Shown here one piece after another: positions 6,645 to 13,327 of a DNA stretch of 17,811 nt. The translations under genes and the position numbers were made by a program. The stretch's first letter is position 1, and each line of letters opens with the position of its first letter. The stretch is from Nitrospirota bacterium (GTDB taxonomy: Bacteria > Nitrospirota > Nitrospiria > JACQBZ01), in contig JACQHO010000169.1 in the NCBI GenBank assembly GCA_016198945.1, positions 1 to 17,811 of the forward strand. The letters run 5' to 3'. Under the pieces are notes generated by a model. It was given only the letters and a program-made list of their open reading frames with translations. It was not told the origin of the DNA and ran no database searches.

Positions 6645-6673
6645 TTGACCTCTTCCCCATCGTATGATATCGT
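6645..6673 (+). promoter_or_regulatory. Promoter of the malate dehydrogenase gene
   Basis: TTGACC (6645-6650), a 17-base spacer and TATCGT (6668-6673). The predicted start near 6680 gives a leader of about 53 bases to the ATG at 6733. Confidence 0.55.
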
Positions 6674-6732
6674 AATCCCGCTTTTCTAACGGTGGAAGCA
6701 AGTCTGCAGACAACACGGAGGATTCATCCGAG

Positions 6733-7671
6733 ATGAAACGGAGGAAGATCACGATCATCGGCGCCGGCAATGTCGGCGGGACGACGGCCCAGCGGCTGGT
6801 AGAGAAGGAGTTGGCGGAAGAGCTGGTACTGCTCGACATCGCCAAAGATGTCGCTGTGGGCAAGGCCCTCGATCTGGCCCAATCGGCCCCGATCTACGGC
6901 TATGACACGCAGATCCGCGGGACGGACAACTACGCCGAGACGGAAGGATCCGATCTGGTCGTCATCACCTCCGGCGTGCCTCGGAAGCCGGGGATGAGTC
7001 GTGATGATCTTCTGTCCACCAACGCAAAGATCGTCAAAAGCGTTGCGGAGCAGGTGGCCGCCCGCTCACCGGAGGCCATGGTCATCGTTGTTTCCAATCC
7101 GCTGGACGCGATGACCTATGTGACCTACAAGGTGACCCGGTTCCCGAGGGAGCGGGTGATCGGCATGGCTGGCGTTCTGGATTCGGCGCGCATGGCGACC
7201 TTCATTGCACAGGAGCTTCGCGTTTCGATCCAGGCCGTCCGGGCGATCGTGATGGGCGGACATGGGGACAGCATGATTCCGCTTCCCCGGTACACGACGG
7301 TGGGCGGGGTGTCCGTGACGGAATTGATATCGAAAGACCGGCTGGATGCGATCGTTCGACGGACCCGGGACGGGGGGGCCGAGATCGTCAAACTGCTGAA
7401 GACAGGCAGCGCTTATTATGCCCCTTCCGCGGCGATTGTCGAAATGGCCGAGTCGATCTTGAAAGACAAGAAGAAAATCCTTCCCTGTGCAGCCCTTTGC
7501 AAAGGCGAATACGGAATTCAAGACCTGTTCGTGGGAGTGCCGGCCCGGCTGGGAAACGGCGGGATGGAGGCGATCGAGGAATTTCACCTCACCTCTGAAG
7601 AGACGGCGGGATTAAGAAAGTCGGCCGATGCCGTAAGAGAACTCTGCGCGGTCGTGGACCGGATGATCTAA
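6733..7671 (+). CDS. mdh: Malate dehydrogenase, NAD-dependent (LDH-like type)
   Basis: A 312-residue enzyme of the TCA cycle, oxidising malate to oxaloacetate or the reverse. Seen: Rossmann motif G-A-G-N-V-G-G (10-16), Asp35 at the end of strand two, which fits NAD rather than NADP, the mobile-loop arginines R84 and R90 in P-R-K-P-G-M-S-R (Arg at 84 rather than Gln indicates malate over lactate), the S-N-P-L-D motif (121-125), D150/R153, and the catalytic H177 in G-G-H-G-D-S-M. Length is normal for the bacterial LDH-like malate dehydrogenase family. GGAGG lies 11 bases before the ATG. It has its own promoter, so it is probably independent of the upstream cluster and is the last gene before the regulator at 7730. 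Confidence 0.93.
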   Translation: MKRRKITIIGAGNVGGTTAQRLVEKELAEELVLLDIAKDVAVGKALDLAQSAPIYGYDTQIRGTDNYAETEGSDLVVITSGVPRKPGMSRDDLLSTNAKIVKSVAEQVAARSPEAMVIVVSNPLDAMTYVTYKVTRFPRERVIGMAGVLDSARMATFIAQELRVSIQAVRAIVMGGHGDSMIPLPRYTTVGGVSVTELISKDRLDAIVRRTRDGGAEIVKLLKTGSAYYAPSAAIVEMAESILKDKKKILPCAALCKGEYGIQDLFVGVPARLGNGGMEAIEEFHLTSEETAGLRKSADAVRELCAVVDRMI

Positions 7672-7689
7672 ATCGGATGAAGTTCGATG

Positions 7690-7718
7690 TTGACTAAGCG
7701 GGTATGCGGGCTTAAAAT
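7690..7718 (+). promoter_or_regulatory. Promoter of the PAS-AAA+ regulator, giving a nearly leaderless mRNA
   Basis: TTGACT (7690-7695), a 17-base spacer and TAAAAT (7713-7718). The expected transcription start, 7725-7727, lies only three to five bases before ATG 7730, and no ribosome binding site is visible there. Confidence 0.6.
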
Positions 7719-7729
7719 ATTCTTCAGCT

Positions 7730-9094
7730 ATGAGAACTCTCGATACCAGGCGAATCGGCACCGAGGCGATCCTTGATTCATTGAACGACGGCGTCGTCAC
7801 GATCGGGTTGGACAAACGGATCAAGTATCTGAACAAAGCCGCCGAGCGGCTGCTCGGATACTCGAAGAAAGAAGCCCGGGAGATGCCCTGCGCGGAGGTC
7901 GTTCGGTGCGCCGCCTGCGACCATGAATGCCTTCTTGAACAAACCTTGTCGTCCAGCCAGAACATTCAGGACTACCAGACGGTCTTGCGAAATAAAGGCG
8001 GAAAGCTGATTAATGTCAGCACGAACACCGCCCTGATCAAAGACAAGCGCGGCCGGGTCATCGGCGGCGTGGAGATTATCCGGGACCGTTCTCAAATCGA
8101 GGCCTTGAACGAGGCCCTGCGTGGAAAATACTCGTTTGAGAACATCATCGGAAAGAATCACCGGATGCAGAGCGTTTATACCCTCTTGCCGGAAATGGCC
8201 CGGAGCGAGTCCAGCCTCTTGCTCGAAGGGGAACTCGGTACGGGGAAGGAGTTATTGGCCCATGCCCTCCATGAGAACAGCGGGCGTCGTGAAAAGCCGT
8301 TTGTCAAGATCCATTGCGGCGGTTTGACCGATCTGATGCTGGCCTGTGAACTCTTCGGTTACGTCAAGGGAGCTTTTACCGGCGCCGTCTCGGATCAAGT
8401 CGGTCGTCTGGAGTTGGCGGATGGGGGGACGCTCTTCCTGGACGAAATCGGCTATATGAGCCCGGCCGCCCAACTCAAGCTGCTTCGATTTCTGAAGGAA
8501 AAACGGTTTGAACGGGTGGGGGACACCCGGCAGATTCGGGCGGACGTTTGGGTGATCGCAGCCACGCATCGCGATCTCAGCGTCGCCGTTGAGCGGGCGG
8601 AGTTTCTCGCCGAGTTGTATGATCAACTGAAGACGGTTCCGGTCGTTTTGCCGCCGCTCCGTGACCGCCGCGACGATATCCCTCTTCTGGTTCAGCACTT
8701 CCTCAAGCGCTTTAACAGCCTCATGGAGAAGAAGATCAAGTCGGTCGCGCCGGCCGCGCTGGAAATACTGCTGAATTACGATTATCCGGAAAACATTCAG
8801 GAACTCGAAAACATCGTGGAGCATGCCGTGGTCTTATGCCAGGGGAGCACCCTGATGCCCTCGCATTTGCCCAAGGACATCTTCGACGTCAAGGACGATT
8901 TCGTGGATCTGGCCATCAAGCAGGACGATCCGATCAAGACGCTGGAGCGGCAACTGGTCCTCAAGGTTCTGTCGCAGACCGACTGGAACTATCAAGAAGC
9001 CGCGAGTCGTCTTAAAGTCAGCCGCACGACCTTATGGAGAAAGATGAAGGAGTTTGGGATCAGTCATCCCAGGTTAAGATCCTCCCGTGTATAG
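7730..9094 (+). CDS. PAS-AAA+-Fis regulator of the sigma-54 activator family with altered ATPase residues
   Basis: A 454-residue regulator. Residues 10-125 are a PAS sensor, with four closely spaced cysteines (C54, C60, C63, C67). Residues 135-365 form the AAA+ domain of bacterial enhancer-binding proteins: Walker A G-E-L-G-T-G-K-E (167-174), the sigma-54 contact loop G-A-F-T-G-A (214-219) and Walker B T-L-F-L-D-E (234-239). A Fis-type helix-turn-helix follows at 420-444. Odd: the arginine-finger segment F-R-x-D-L-x-x-R-L reads F-L-A-E-L-Y-D-Q-L (292-300), the sensor-II N-V-R-E-L reads N-I-Q-E-L (355-359), and the glutamate-switch Asn is H195. ATP hydrolysis may therefore be lost or need a partner. 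The gene stands alone behind its own promoter; its targets are unknown. Confidence 0.85.
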   Translation: MRTLDTRRIGTEAILDSLNDGVVTIGLDKRIKYLNKAAERLLGYSKKEAREMPCAEVVRCAACDHECLLEQTLSSSQNIQDYQTVLRNKGGKLINVSTNTALIKDKRGRVIGGVEIIRDRSQIEALNEALRGKYSFENIIGKNHRMQSVYTLLPEMARSESSLLLEGELGTGKELLAHALHENSGRREKPFVKIHCGGLTDLMLACELFGYVKGAFTGAVSDQVGRLELADGGTLFLDEIGYMSPAAQLKLLRFLKEKRFERVGDTRQIRADVWVIAATHRDLSVAVERAEFLAELYDQLKTVPVVLPPLRDRRDDIPLLVQHFLKRFNSLMEKKIKSVAPAALEILLNYDYPENIQELENIVEHAVVLCQGSTLMPSHLPKDIFDVKDDFVDLAIKQDDPIKTLERQLVLKVLSQTDWNYQEAASRLKVSRTTLWRKMKEFGISHPRLRSSRV

Positions 9095-9137
9095 TAACTC
9101 CATGTAAAAAAAGGCGAAATTCTGTCGCTTTCTCACC

Positions 9138-9209
9138 GGCCCTCCCTTTTAACCGACCTTGACACGCCATGATCGCTCGTTCCAAGGCCGAGATTGTTCG
9201 GGGAGGGCC
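9138..9209. other. Structured intergenic element with long-range inverted repeat
   Basis: GGCCCTCCC (9138-9146) pairs perfectly with GGGAGGGCC (9201-9209). A second inner stem, CCTTG with CAAGG plus flanking CG pairs, fits inside. On the plus strand A-A-T-T-T-T-T follows the right arm, so it may act as the terminator of the upstream regulator gene. A small structured RNA or leader-independent regulatory element is also possible. No known RNA family was recognised. Confidence 0.4.
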
Positions 9210-9219
9210 AATTTTTACC

Positions 9220-9248
9220 TTGACAACCTTCCTGAAAATGAGTAAATT
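9220..9248 (+). promoter_or_regulatory. Promoter of the zinc-ribbon gene
   Basis: TTGACA (9220-9225, perfect -35), a 17-base spacer and TAAATT (9243-9248). Predicted start about 9255. This leaves about 47 bases before the preferred ATG at 9302, and would make the alternative ATG at 9257 leaderless. Confidence 0.65.
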
Positions 9249-9301
9249 ATTCATATATGAAACATCATATTTCAATATTGAAAAGACAGGGCGGAACAGC
9301 T

Positions 9302-9499
9302 ATGAAATGCCCGCGCTGCGCGAGTTACATGGTTAATGAACCCTTTGAGGATCTCAGAGACGACACGGGCGCGCTTTATTTTTATGGTTGGCGATGCCTC
9401 GGCTGCGGTGAAATCATTGATCCCGTGATCTTGGCCAATCGAAGGAATAAGCCCGCCCCCATTGAGAGTAAAACGCGAAAGCGGCTTATATTTCGCTAA
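9302..9499 (+). CDS. Small zinc-ribbon protein of unknown function
   Basis: A 65-residue protein with two Cys pairs, C3-P-R-C6 and C32-L-G-C35, spaced as in a zinc ribbon. Between them is a conserved-looking stretch with D-T-G and a Y-G-W motif, and a basic C-terminus (K-T-R-K-R) that could touch nucleic acid. I prefer ATG 9302 because the C-P-R-C motif directly follows it, as in many ribbon proteins, with a weak AGGGCGG upstream. An in-frame ATG at 9257 would add 15 residues and fits only as a leaderless start. The gene is monocistronic behind its own promoter. Function not recognised; a small transcription or translation-associated zinc protein is possible. Confidence 0.7.
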   Translation: MKCPRCASYMVNEPFEDLRDDTGALYFYGWRCLGCGEIIDPVILANRRNKPAPIESKTRKRLIFR

Positions 9500-9606
9500 C
9501 CCTCCGCTGAAGAAGCCCCGCCTTTTCCAGACTGTCGGTCACGCCCCATGGATTCGTGAGATAAAAACAGCCGTGGAGTTTCTGAGGATTGATGCGGATA
9601 TTTGAG

Positions 9607-9636
9607 TTGACAATTTGAAAGCGAGAGGTGTATTTT
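9607..9636 (+). promoter_or_regulatory. Promoter of the PuuD-like membrane protein gene
   Basis: TTGACA (9607-9612), an 18-base spacer and TATTTT (9631-9636). The predicted leader of about 85 bases contains a modest stem (CAAAGC at 9648-9653 with GCTTTG at 9669-9674). Confidence 0.5.
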
Positions 9637-9728
9637 AGAAAAGTTTTCAAAGCATTAAGTGCCGGGTGGCTTTGTCCTAAAGCGGATTGAAATTTTATGA
9701 TCAAAACGTTCACAATAAAGGAGGAATT

Positions 9729-10229
9729 ATGGCAGGCGCCGACTTTTTTGAGTTGATTATTCGATGGATACACTTTTTGGCCGGAATAACCTGGATCGGT
9801 CTGCTTTACTTTTTCAACCTGGTCAACGTAAACTTTATGAAGAGTCTTGACGCCGGGACGAAAGGAAAGGTCGTGCCGCAATTGATGCCGAATGCCTTAT
9901 GGTGGTTTCGCTGGGGCGCGGTGGCCACGGTCCTTGCCGGCCTGCTCCTCGCCATGATGAATTGGCCCGGAAACGGTTCCTGGCAGTTGTCGATGGGAAT
10001 CGGGGGGACGTTGGGGATCATCATGTTCCTCAACGTCTGGCTGATCATCTGGCCGAACCAAAAGCGCATTATTCAAATGACGGCCGAAGCGGCGGCCAAA
10101 CAACAAGCCCCGTCCCCGGAGATGGCCGTGATGGCGAGAAAGGCCTACCTGGCTTCCCGGACCAATTTTTATCTTTCGATCCCGATGCTTTTCTTTATGG
10201 CATCGGCCAGTCATTTTCAATGGTTCTAA
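9729..10229 (+). CDS. PuuD-like (urate oxidase N-terminal family) membrane protein
   Basis: A 166-residue inner-membrane protein with four hydrophobic segments (about 6-32, 58-76, 86-107, 145-163). The opening R-W-I-H-F-L-A-G-I-T-W-I-G plus Y-F-F-N-L-V-N is the hallmark of the DUF989/Urate_ox_N membrane domain, found N-terminal to cytochrome c in the urate oxidase PuuD. Here the protein is the membrane domain alone, with no heme c motif and no purine genes nearby, so urate oxidation is not implied. A perfect AAAGGAGG sits five bases before ATG 9729, which overrules an in-frame upstream ATG at 9687. Conserved His in the first helix may bind heme, but this is inference. Confidence 0.75.
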   Translation: MAGADFFELIIRWIHFLAGITWIGLLYFFNLVNVNFMKSLDAGTKGKVVPQLMPNALWWFRWGAVATVLAGLLLAMMNWPGNGSWQLSMGIGGTLGIIMFLNVWLIIWPNQKRIIQMTAEAAAKQQAPSPEMAVMARKAYLASRTNFYLSIPMLFFMASASHFQWF

Positions 10230-10339
10230 GGTTCTAAGCGGATTGCGGTCGGATTGGATTCGCAACCCGTTCTCCGGACGGTTCTTCTTTTGAGAACGTC
10301 GTTCGATGGCGGACAGCCGGTTTGTGCGGGAGAAGGAAC

Positions 10340-11614
10340 GTGAGGCAACAGATTCTGCTCAAGAATGCAACGATGGGGACGGTGGATATCCATGCCTACC
10401 GGAAGGACGGCGGCTATCAGGCGTTGGAAAAAGTTCTCCGGCAAAACAAACCGCTTGAGGTGATTGAGGAGATCAAGCAATCCGGCCTGCGGGGACGGGG
10501 CGGCGCCGGTTTTCCGACCGGCAAAAAGTGGGAAATGGTCGCGACCCATCGGGAATCGGAACGCTATCTCGTTTGCAATGCCGGGGAACACGAGCCGGGA
10601 ACGTATAAAGATCGTCACCTTCTTCGGCATAATCCCCACCAACTGGTGGAGGGAATCGCCATCGGTGCTTTTGCCGTCGGCGCGCGAGAATCGTTTATCT
10701 TTACGAACGGGGCGTTTGCGGAAGAAATTGAGTTGGTCAGGCGGGCGATCCAGGATGCGCGCCAACTCGGTTTCCTCGGGACGGATATCTTGGGAACCGG
10801 TTTTTCCTGCGATATTCAGATTTTTATCGGACCGGATACCTATGTGGCCGGGGAAGAGACCGCGTTGCTGGAAGCCATGCAGGGACGCGACGCCAAGCCC
10901 AAGCACAAACCCCCTTTTTACCCCACCGTCTATGGACTGTACGGAAAACCCACCGTGGTCAATAACGTCGAAACATTGTCGAATATTCCGCACATTCTCT
11001 CCCATGGGATGGAATGGTTTCGATCGTTTGGGACCAAGACCTGTCCCGGGATGATGCTCTTTTCCATCAGCGGTGATGTCAACCGTCCCGGCGTGTATGA
11101 GCTTCCCCTCGGAATCCCTTTGCGGAGACTGATCGATGACTACGGCGGCGGGGTCAAGGACGGACGGGCGCTCAAGGCGGTTTATCCGGGGGGGCCGTCC
11201 CAGGCCTTTCTGATGCCGAAGGACCTGGACGTTCCGATGGATTTCGACTCGCTCAAGTCCGTCGGGTCCGGCCTGGGATCCGCGGGCGTCATCGTTTTGG
11301 ATGACACCCGCTGCATGGTTGAGCAGACCATGAAATTTTGTAATTTTTTCAAAGAGGAAAGCTGCGGACAATGCCCTCCCTGCAAGATGGGAAGCCGATA
11401 CCTACACCAGATTCTCGAAAAGATTGAGGCCGGGCACGGAAAACCCGAAGATCTCCGGACACTTCAACAGCTCAGCGGTTTCGTGAAGGGTCGCGGGGAT
11501 TGCACCGTGATCACCGGGGCCGCCGTGGCGGTGGAATGCAGCCTGCGTCATTTTCCGGACGAGTTTGAATCCCATATTCAAGAACATCATTGCACGATGA
11601 AGGTCGCGTCTTAA
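10340..11614 (+). CDS. nuoF: NuoF-like NADH dehydrogenase flavoprotein subunit (stand-alone)
   Basis: A 424-residue NADH-oxidising flavoprotein related to complex I subunit F. Seen: FMN/NADH-binding G-R-G-G-A-G-F-P-T-G-K-K-W (52-64), C-N-A-G-E-H-E-P-G-T-Y-K-D-R (79-92), G-E-E-T-A-L-L-E (171-178), the SLBB-type region near 240-290, and the [4Fe-4S] ligands C342, C345, C348 with C388. The usual N-A-D-E is N-A-G-E here, a change beside the NADH pocket. The start is GTG 10340, with AGAAGGA just upstream. No nuoE or other complex I genes flank it. Instead a [2Fe-2S] ferredoxin follows after 27 bases, so it may reduce that ferredoxin with NADH or work as a diaphorase in a soluble complex. The partner is inferred. 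Confidence 0.88.
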   Translation: MRQQILLKNATMGTVDIHAYRKDGGYQALEKVLRQNKPLEVIEEIKQSGLRGRGGAGFPTGKKWEMVATHRESERYLVCNAGEHEPGTYKDRHLLRHNPHQLVEGIAIGAFAVGARESFIFTNGAFAEEIELVRRAIQDARQLGFLGTDILGTGFSCDIQIFIGPDTYVAGEETALLEAMQGRDAKPKHKPPFYPTVYGLYGKPTVVNNVETLSNIPHILSHGMEWFRSFGTKTCPGMMLFSISGDVNRPGVYELPLGIPLRRLIDDYGGGVKDGRALKAVYPGGPSQAFLMPKDLDVPMDFDSLKSVGSGLGSAGVIVLDDTRCMVEQTMKFCNFFKEESCGQCPPCKMGSRYLHQILEKIEAGHGKPEDLRTLQQLSGFVKGRGDCTVITGAAVAVECSLRHFPDEFESHIQEHHCTMKVAS

Positions 11615-11641
11615 CGAGGCGGCACTGGCTGGAATCGTTTT

Positions 11642-11977
11642 ATGCCCACGGTTATTTTTCATCCATCCGGAAAAAGCGGGGATGTTCCCGAGAAAAAATC
11701 GGTGCTGGAGGCGGCCGAACTTTTAGGGGTGGAATTGGCGCATGAATGCGGAGGTTTTGCAACCTGCAGCACGTGTCGCGTGGTTGTTGAAGCGGGACGC
11801 GAGAACTTATCCGAAATTGAGTTTGATGAAGAGAACATGTTGGAAGTGGCCGAGTTACTTCCACCGCATCGGTTGTCCTGCCAGGCCAAGATCTTGGGCA
11901 ACGTGACCGTTCGGATTCCGGGAGAGGCGGAGAAGCCGGTGCCAATGAAACGAGAGAGCGATGAAAGCCGAATCTAA
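11642..11977 (+). CDS. [2Fe-2S] ferredoxin, adrenodoxin/plant type
   Basis: A 111-residue soluble electron carrier. Cluster ligands are C36, C42, C45 and C80 in the pattern C-G-G-F-A-T-C-S-T-C and R-L-S-C-Q, with D-E-E-N-M-L (62-67) as in adrenodoxin-type ferredoxins and a C-terminal V-T-V-R-I-P strand. The last 15 residues or so are a charged tail beyond the normal fold. The gene follows nuoF by 27 bases and overlaps the folE start by 17 bases, so it is very probably co-transcribed and may be the electron acceptor of the NuoF-like protein. The ribosome site is weak (GGCTGGAA). The physiological acceptor of its electrons is unknown. Confidence 0.88.
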   Translation: MPTVIFHPSGKSGDVPEKKSVLEAAELLGVELAHECGGFATCSTCRVVVEAGRENLSEIEFDEENMLEVAELLPPHRLSCQAKILGNVTVRIPGEAEKPVPMKRESDESRI

Positions 11978-12578
11978 GGCGCAGCAACTGCAAGAAGTGA
12001 TTGAACATCTCCTGCTGTTGGTTGGAGAAGACCCCTCCCGTGACGGGTTGATGAAAACGCCGGAACGGGTCGCGAAGATGTTTAATTTTTTAACCAAGGG
12101 ATACACACAGGACATTGACGAAGTTTTGAACGGGGCCCTCTTCCCCATCAAATATGATGAGATGGTGATCGTCAAGGACATCGACTTCTTCAGCCTGTGC
12201 GAACATCACCTCGTTCCATTTTTCGGCAAGTGTCATATCGCTTATCTTCCAGACAAGCAAGTCATCGGCCTGAGCAAGCTTCCCCGGATCGTTGAGATTT
12301 TCAGTCGTCGGCTTCAGGTTCAGGAGCGACTGACGCAGCAGATTGCCGAGACCCTTCAGGAGAAAATCAAGCCCCAGGGCGTGGCGGTCGTGATGGAGGC
12401 CCAGCATCTCTGCATGATGATGCGGGGGGTGGAAAAACAAAACGCGACGGCGATCACCAGCGCGATGCTGGGCGGATTCCGGACGCGTCGTGAGACGCGT
12501 GAAGAATTTCTCGAGCTGATCAAACGGAGCCCGGTTCAAAAGGGCTCACCGGCGTGCGGTCATGATGGCGATGATTGA
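11961..12578 (+). CDS. folE: GTP cyclohydrolase I
   Basis: A 205-residue cytoplasmic enzyme that converts GTP to 7,8-dihydroneopterin triphosphate, the first step to folate and, via QueD, to queuosine. Seen: D-P-S-R-D-G-L (24-30), K-T-P-E-R-V (32-37), the zinc/active-site motif S-L-C80-E-H-H83-L-V-P-F, the C-H-I-A-Y-L-P segment, the V-I-G-L-S-K-L motif (101-107), E-R-L-T-Q-Q-I, and the third zinc ligand C151 in Q-H-L-C-M-M-M-R-G. These identify the FolE (type IA) family. The last 15 residues or so (S-P-A-C-G-H-D-G-D-D) extend past the usual end. The start overlaps the ferredoxin gene and the stop TGA overlaps the next ATG by one base, so translation is probably coupled. Confidence 0.95.
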   Translation: MKAESKAQQLQEVIEHLLLLVGEDPSRDGLMKTPERVAKMFNFLTKGYTQDIDEVLNGALFPIKYDEMVIVKDIDFFSLCEHHLVPFFGKCHIAYLPDKQVIGLSKLPRIVEIFSRRLQVQERLTQQIAETLQEKIKPQGVAVVMEAQHLCMMMRGVEKQNATAITSAMLGGFRTRRETREEFLELIKRSPVQKGSPACGHDGDD

Positions 12579-13309
12579 TGGAACCGGATGACGGGGTCAA
12601 AAAGCGGAAGAATAAACGCGTCCTGATCATGCAGGACCTGGCGATCGATGGAAAACCCATGGGGCAGGCCATCGATCTGAGTATCGAGGGGATGTATATT
12701 TCGACCCGCGTCCGGTTTGCCCAAAACGCCGTCCTCACGCTTCGATTTGAGATTGAACGCCACCCCATTGAGACCCAGGCCAGGGTGATGTACCGGCACG
12801 AAGGCATCGGGATGGGGGTTCGGTTCCTTTCACTGAAACCGGAAGATGCCGAGCAGATCCGAGCGCATATCGAGGCGGTTTCGACGACAAGGCATGTCCA
12901 GCCGAAGACAAAACGAAAACGGATCCTGATCATCGACGACACCAATTTTTACCAGACGGTGTACCAAAACCGGCTGCTCTCGGAAGGGTTTGCGGTTCTG
13001 ATCGCCCGAAACGGCATGGAAGGGTTGAAGATCCTGATGAAAGAGAAACCCGATCTGATTCTCCTGGACCTGATTATGGAGGGAATGGACGGGTACAAAG
13101 TGCTGCAGATCATCAAATCCGAGCCGGATCTTAAAGACATTCCGGTCGTGGTCTTTTCCGTGCGCGGAACGACGCAGGAGGTGAGTCGCGCCATTGCCAT
13201 GGGCGCGGCCGATTATCTCGTGAAGGCGACGACCACCCCGCACCAGGTGATGGAAAAAATTAAAAAGGTGTTTCGTTCCGGCCCGTCGGTTTCCGAAAGC
13301 CGCCCCTGA
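12578..13309 (+). CDS. PilZ-REC protein (c-di-GMP-binding domain fused to response-regulator receiver)
   Basis: A 243-residue two-domain signalling protein. The N-terminal PilZ domain (about 8-100) has the c-di-GMP motifs R10-x3-R14 and D33-L-S-I-E-G38. The receiver domain (115-235) has acidic D120/D121, phospho-acceptor D164 in I-L-L-D-L-I-M, S194 in V-F-S-V, and K216 in Y-L-V-K-A. All key residues are present, so both c-di-GMP binding and phosphorylation are plausible. There is no output domain: the pair would act through protein contacts. The ATG overlaps the folE stop by one base (TGATG), so the gene is the end of the nuoF-fdx-folE operon. That link to metabolic genes is unusual. No cognate kinase lies in the window. 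Confidence 0.88.
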   Translation: MEPDDGVKKRKNKRVLIMQDLAIDGKPMGQAIDLSIEGMYISTRVRFAQNAVLTLRFEIERHPIETQARVMYRHEGIGMGVRFLSLKPEDAEQIRAHIEAVSTTRHVQPKTKRKRILIIDDTNFYQTVYQNRLLSEGFAVLIARNGMEGLKILMKEKPDLILLDLIMEGMDGYKVLQIIKSEPDLKDIPVVVFSVRGTTQEVSRAIAMGAADYLVKATTTPHQVMEKIKKVFRSGPSVSESRP

Positions 13310-13322
13310 TTTTCCGCGGCTT
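13297..13322. terminator. Stem-loop between convergent genes (weak terminator candidate)
   Basis: AAGCCGC (13297-13303) and GCGGCTT (13316-13322) form a 7-bp stem with a 12-base loop spanning the stop of the PilZ-REC gene, six bases before the end of the convergent MarC-family gene. There is only a short T run on the minus side and none on the plus side, so termination is uncertain. Confidence 0.3.
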
Positions 13323-13327
13323 GACTG

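Noticed and set aside
5854..6660. 268-codon minus-strand open frame
   Set aside because: Antisense of the VTT-domain gene; highly charged and low-complexity, no domain, no ribosome site.
9105..9134. GCGA/TCGC stem after the PAS-AAA+ regulator gene
   Set aside because: Only a 4-bp core and three T residues; too weak for a terminator.
9697..9756. Short frame (ATG 9697) overlapping the start of the PuuD-like gene
   Set aside because: 19 codons with no ribosome site; more likely chance than a regulatory leader peptide.
10268..10298. Inverted repeat CGTTCTC/GAGAACG before the NuoF-like gene
   Set aside because: An overlapping alternative pairing is equally good and no T run follows; too ambiguous to call.
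10226..11371. 381-codon minus-strand open frame
   Set aside because: Antisense of the NuoF-like gene, which has full cofactor motifs.
11615..11641. GGCACTGG-type sequence resembling a sigma-54 -24 element
   Set aside because: The -12 part is missing at the right spacing, and the site lies inside an apparent operon. No convincing sigma-54 promoter was found in the window.
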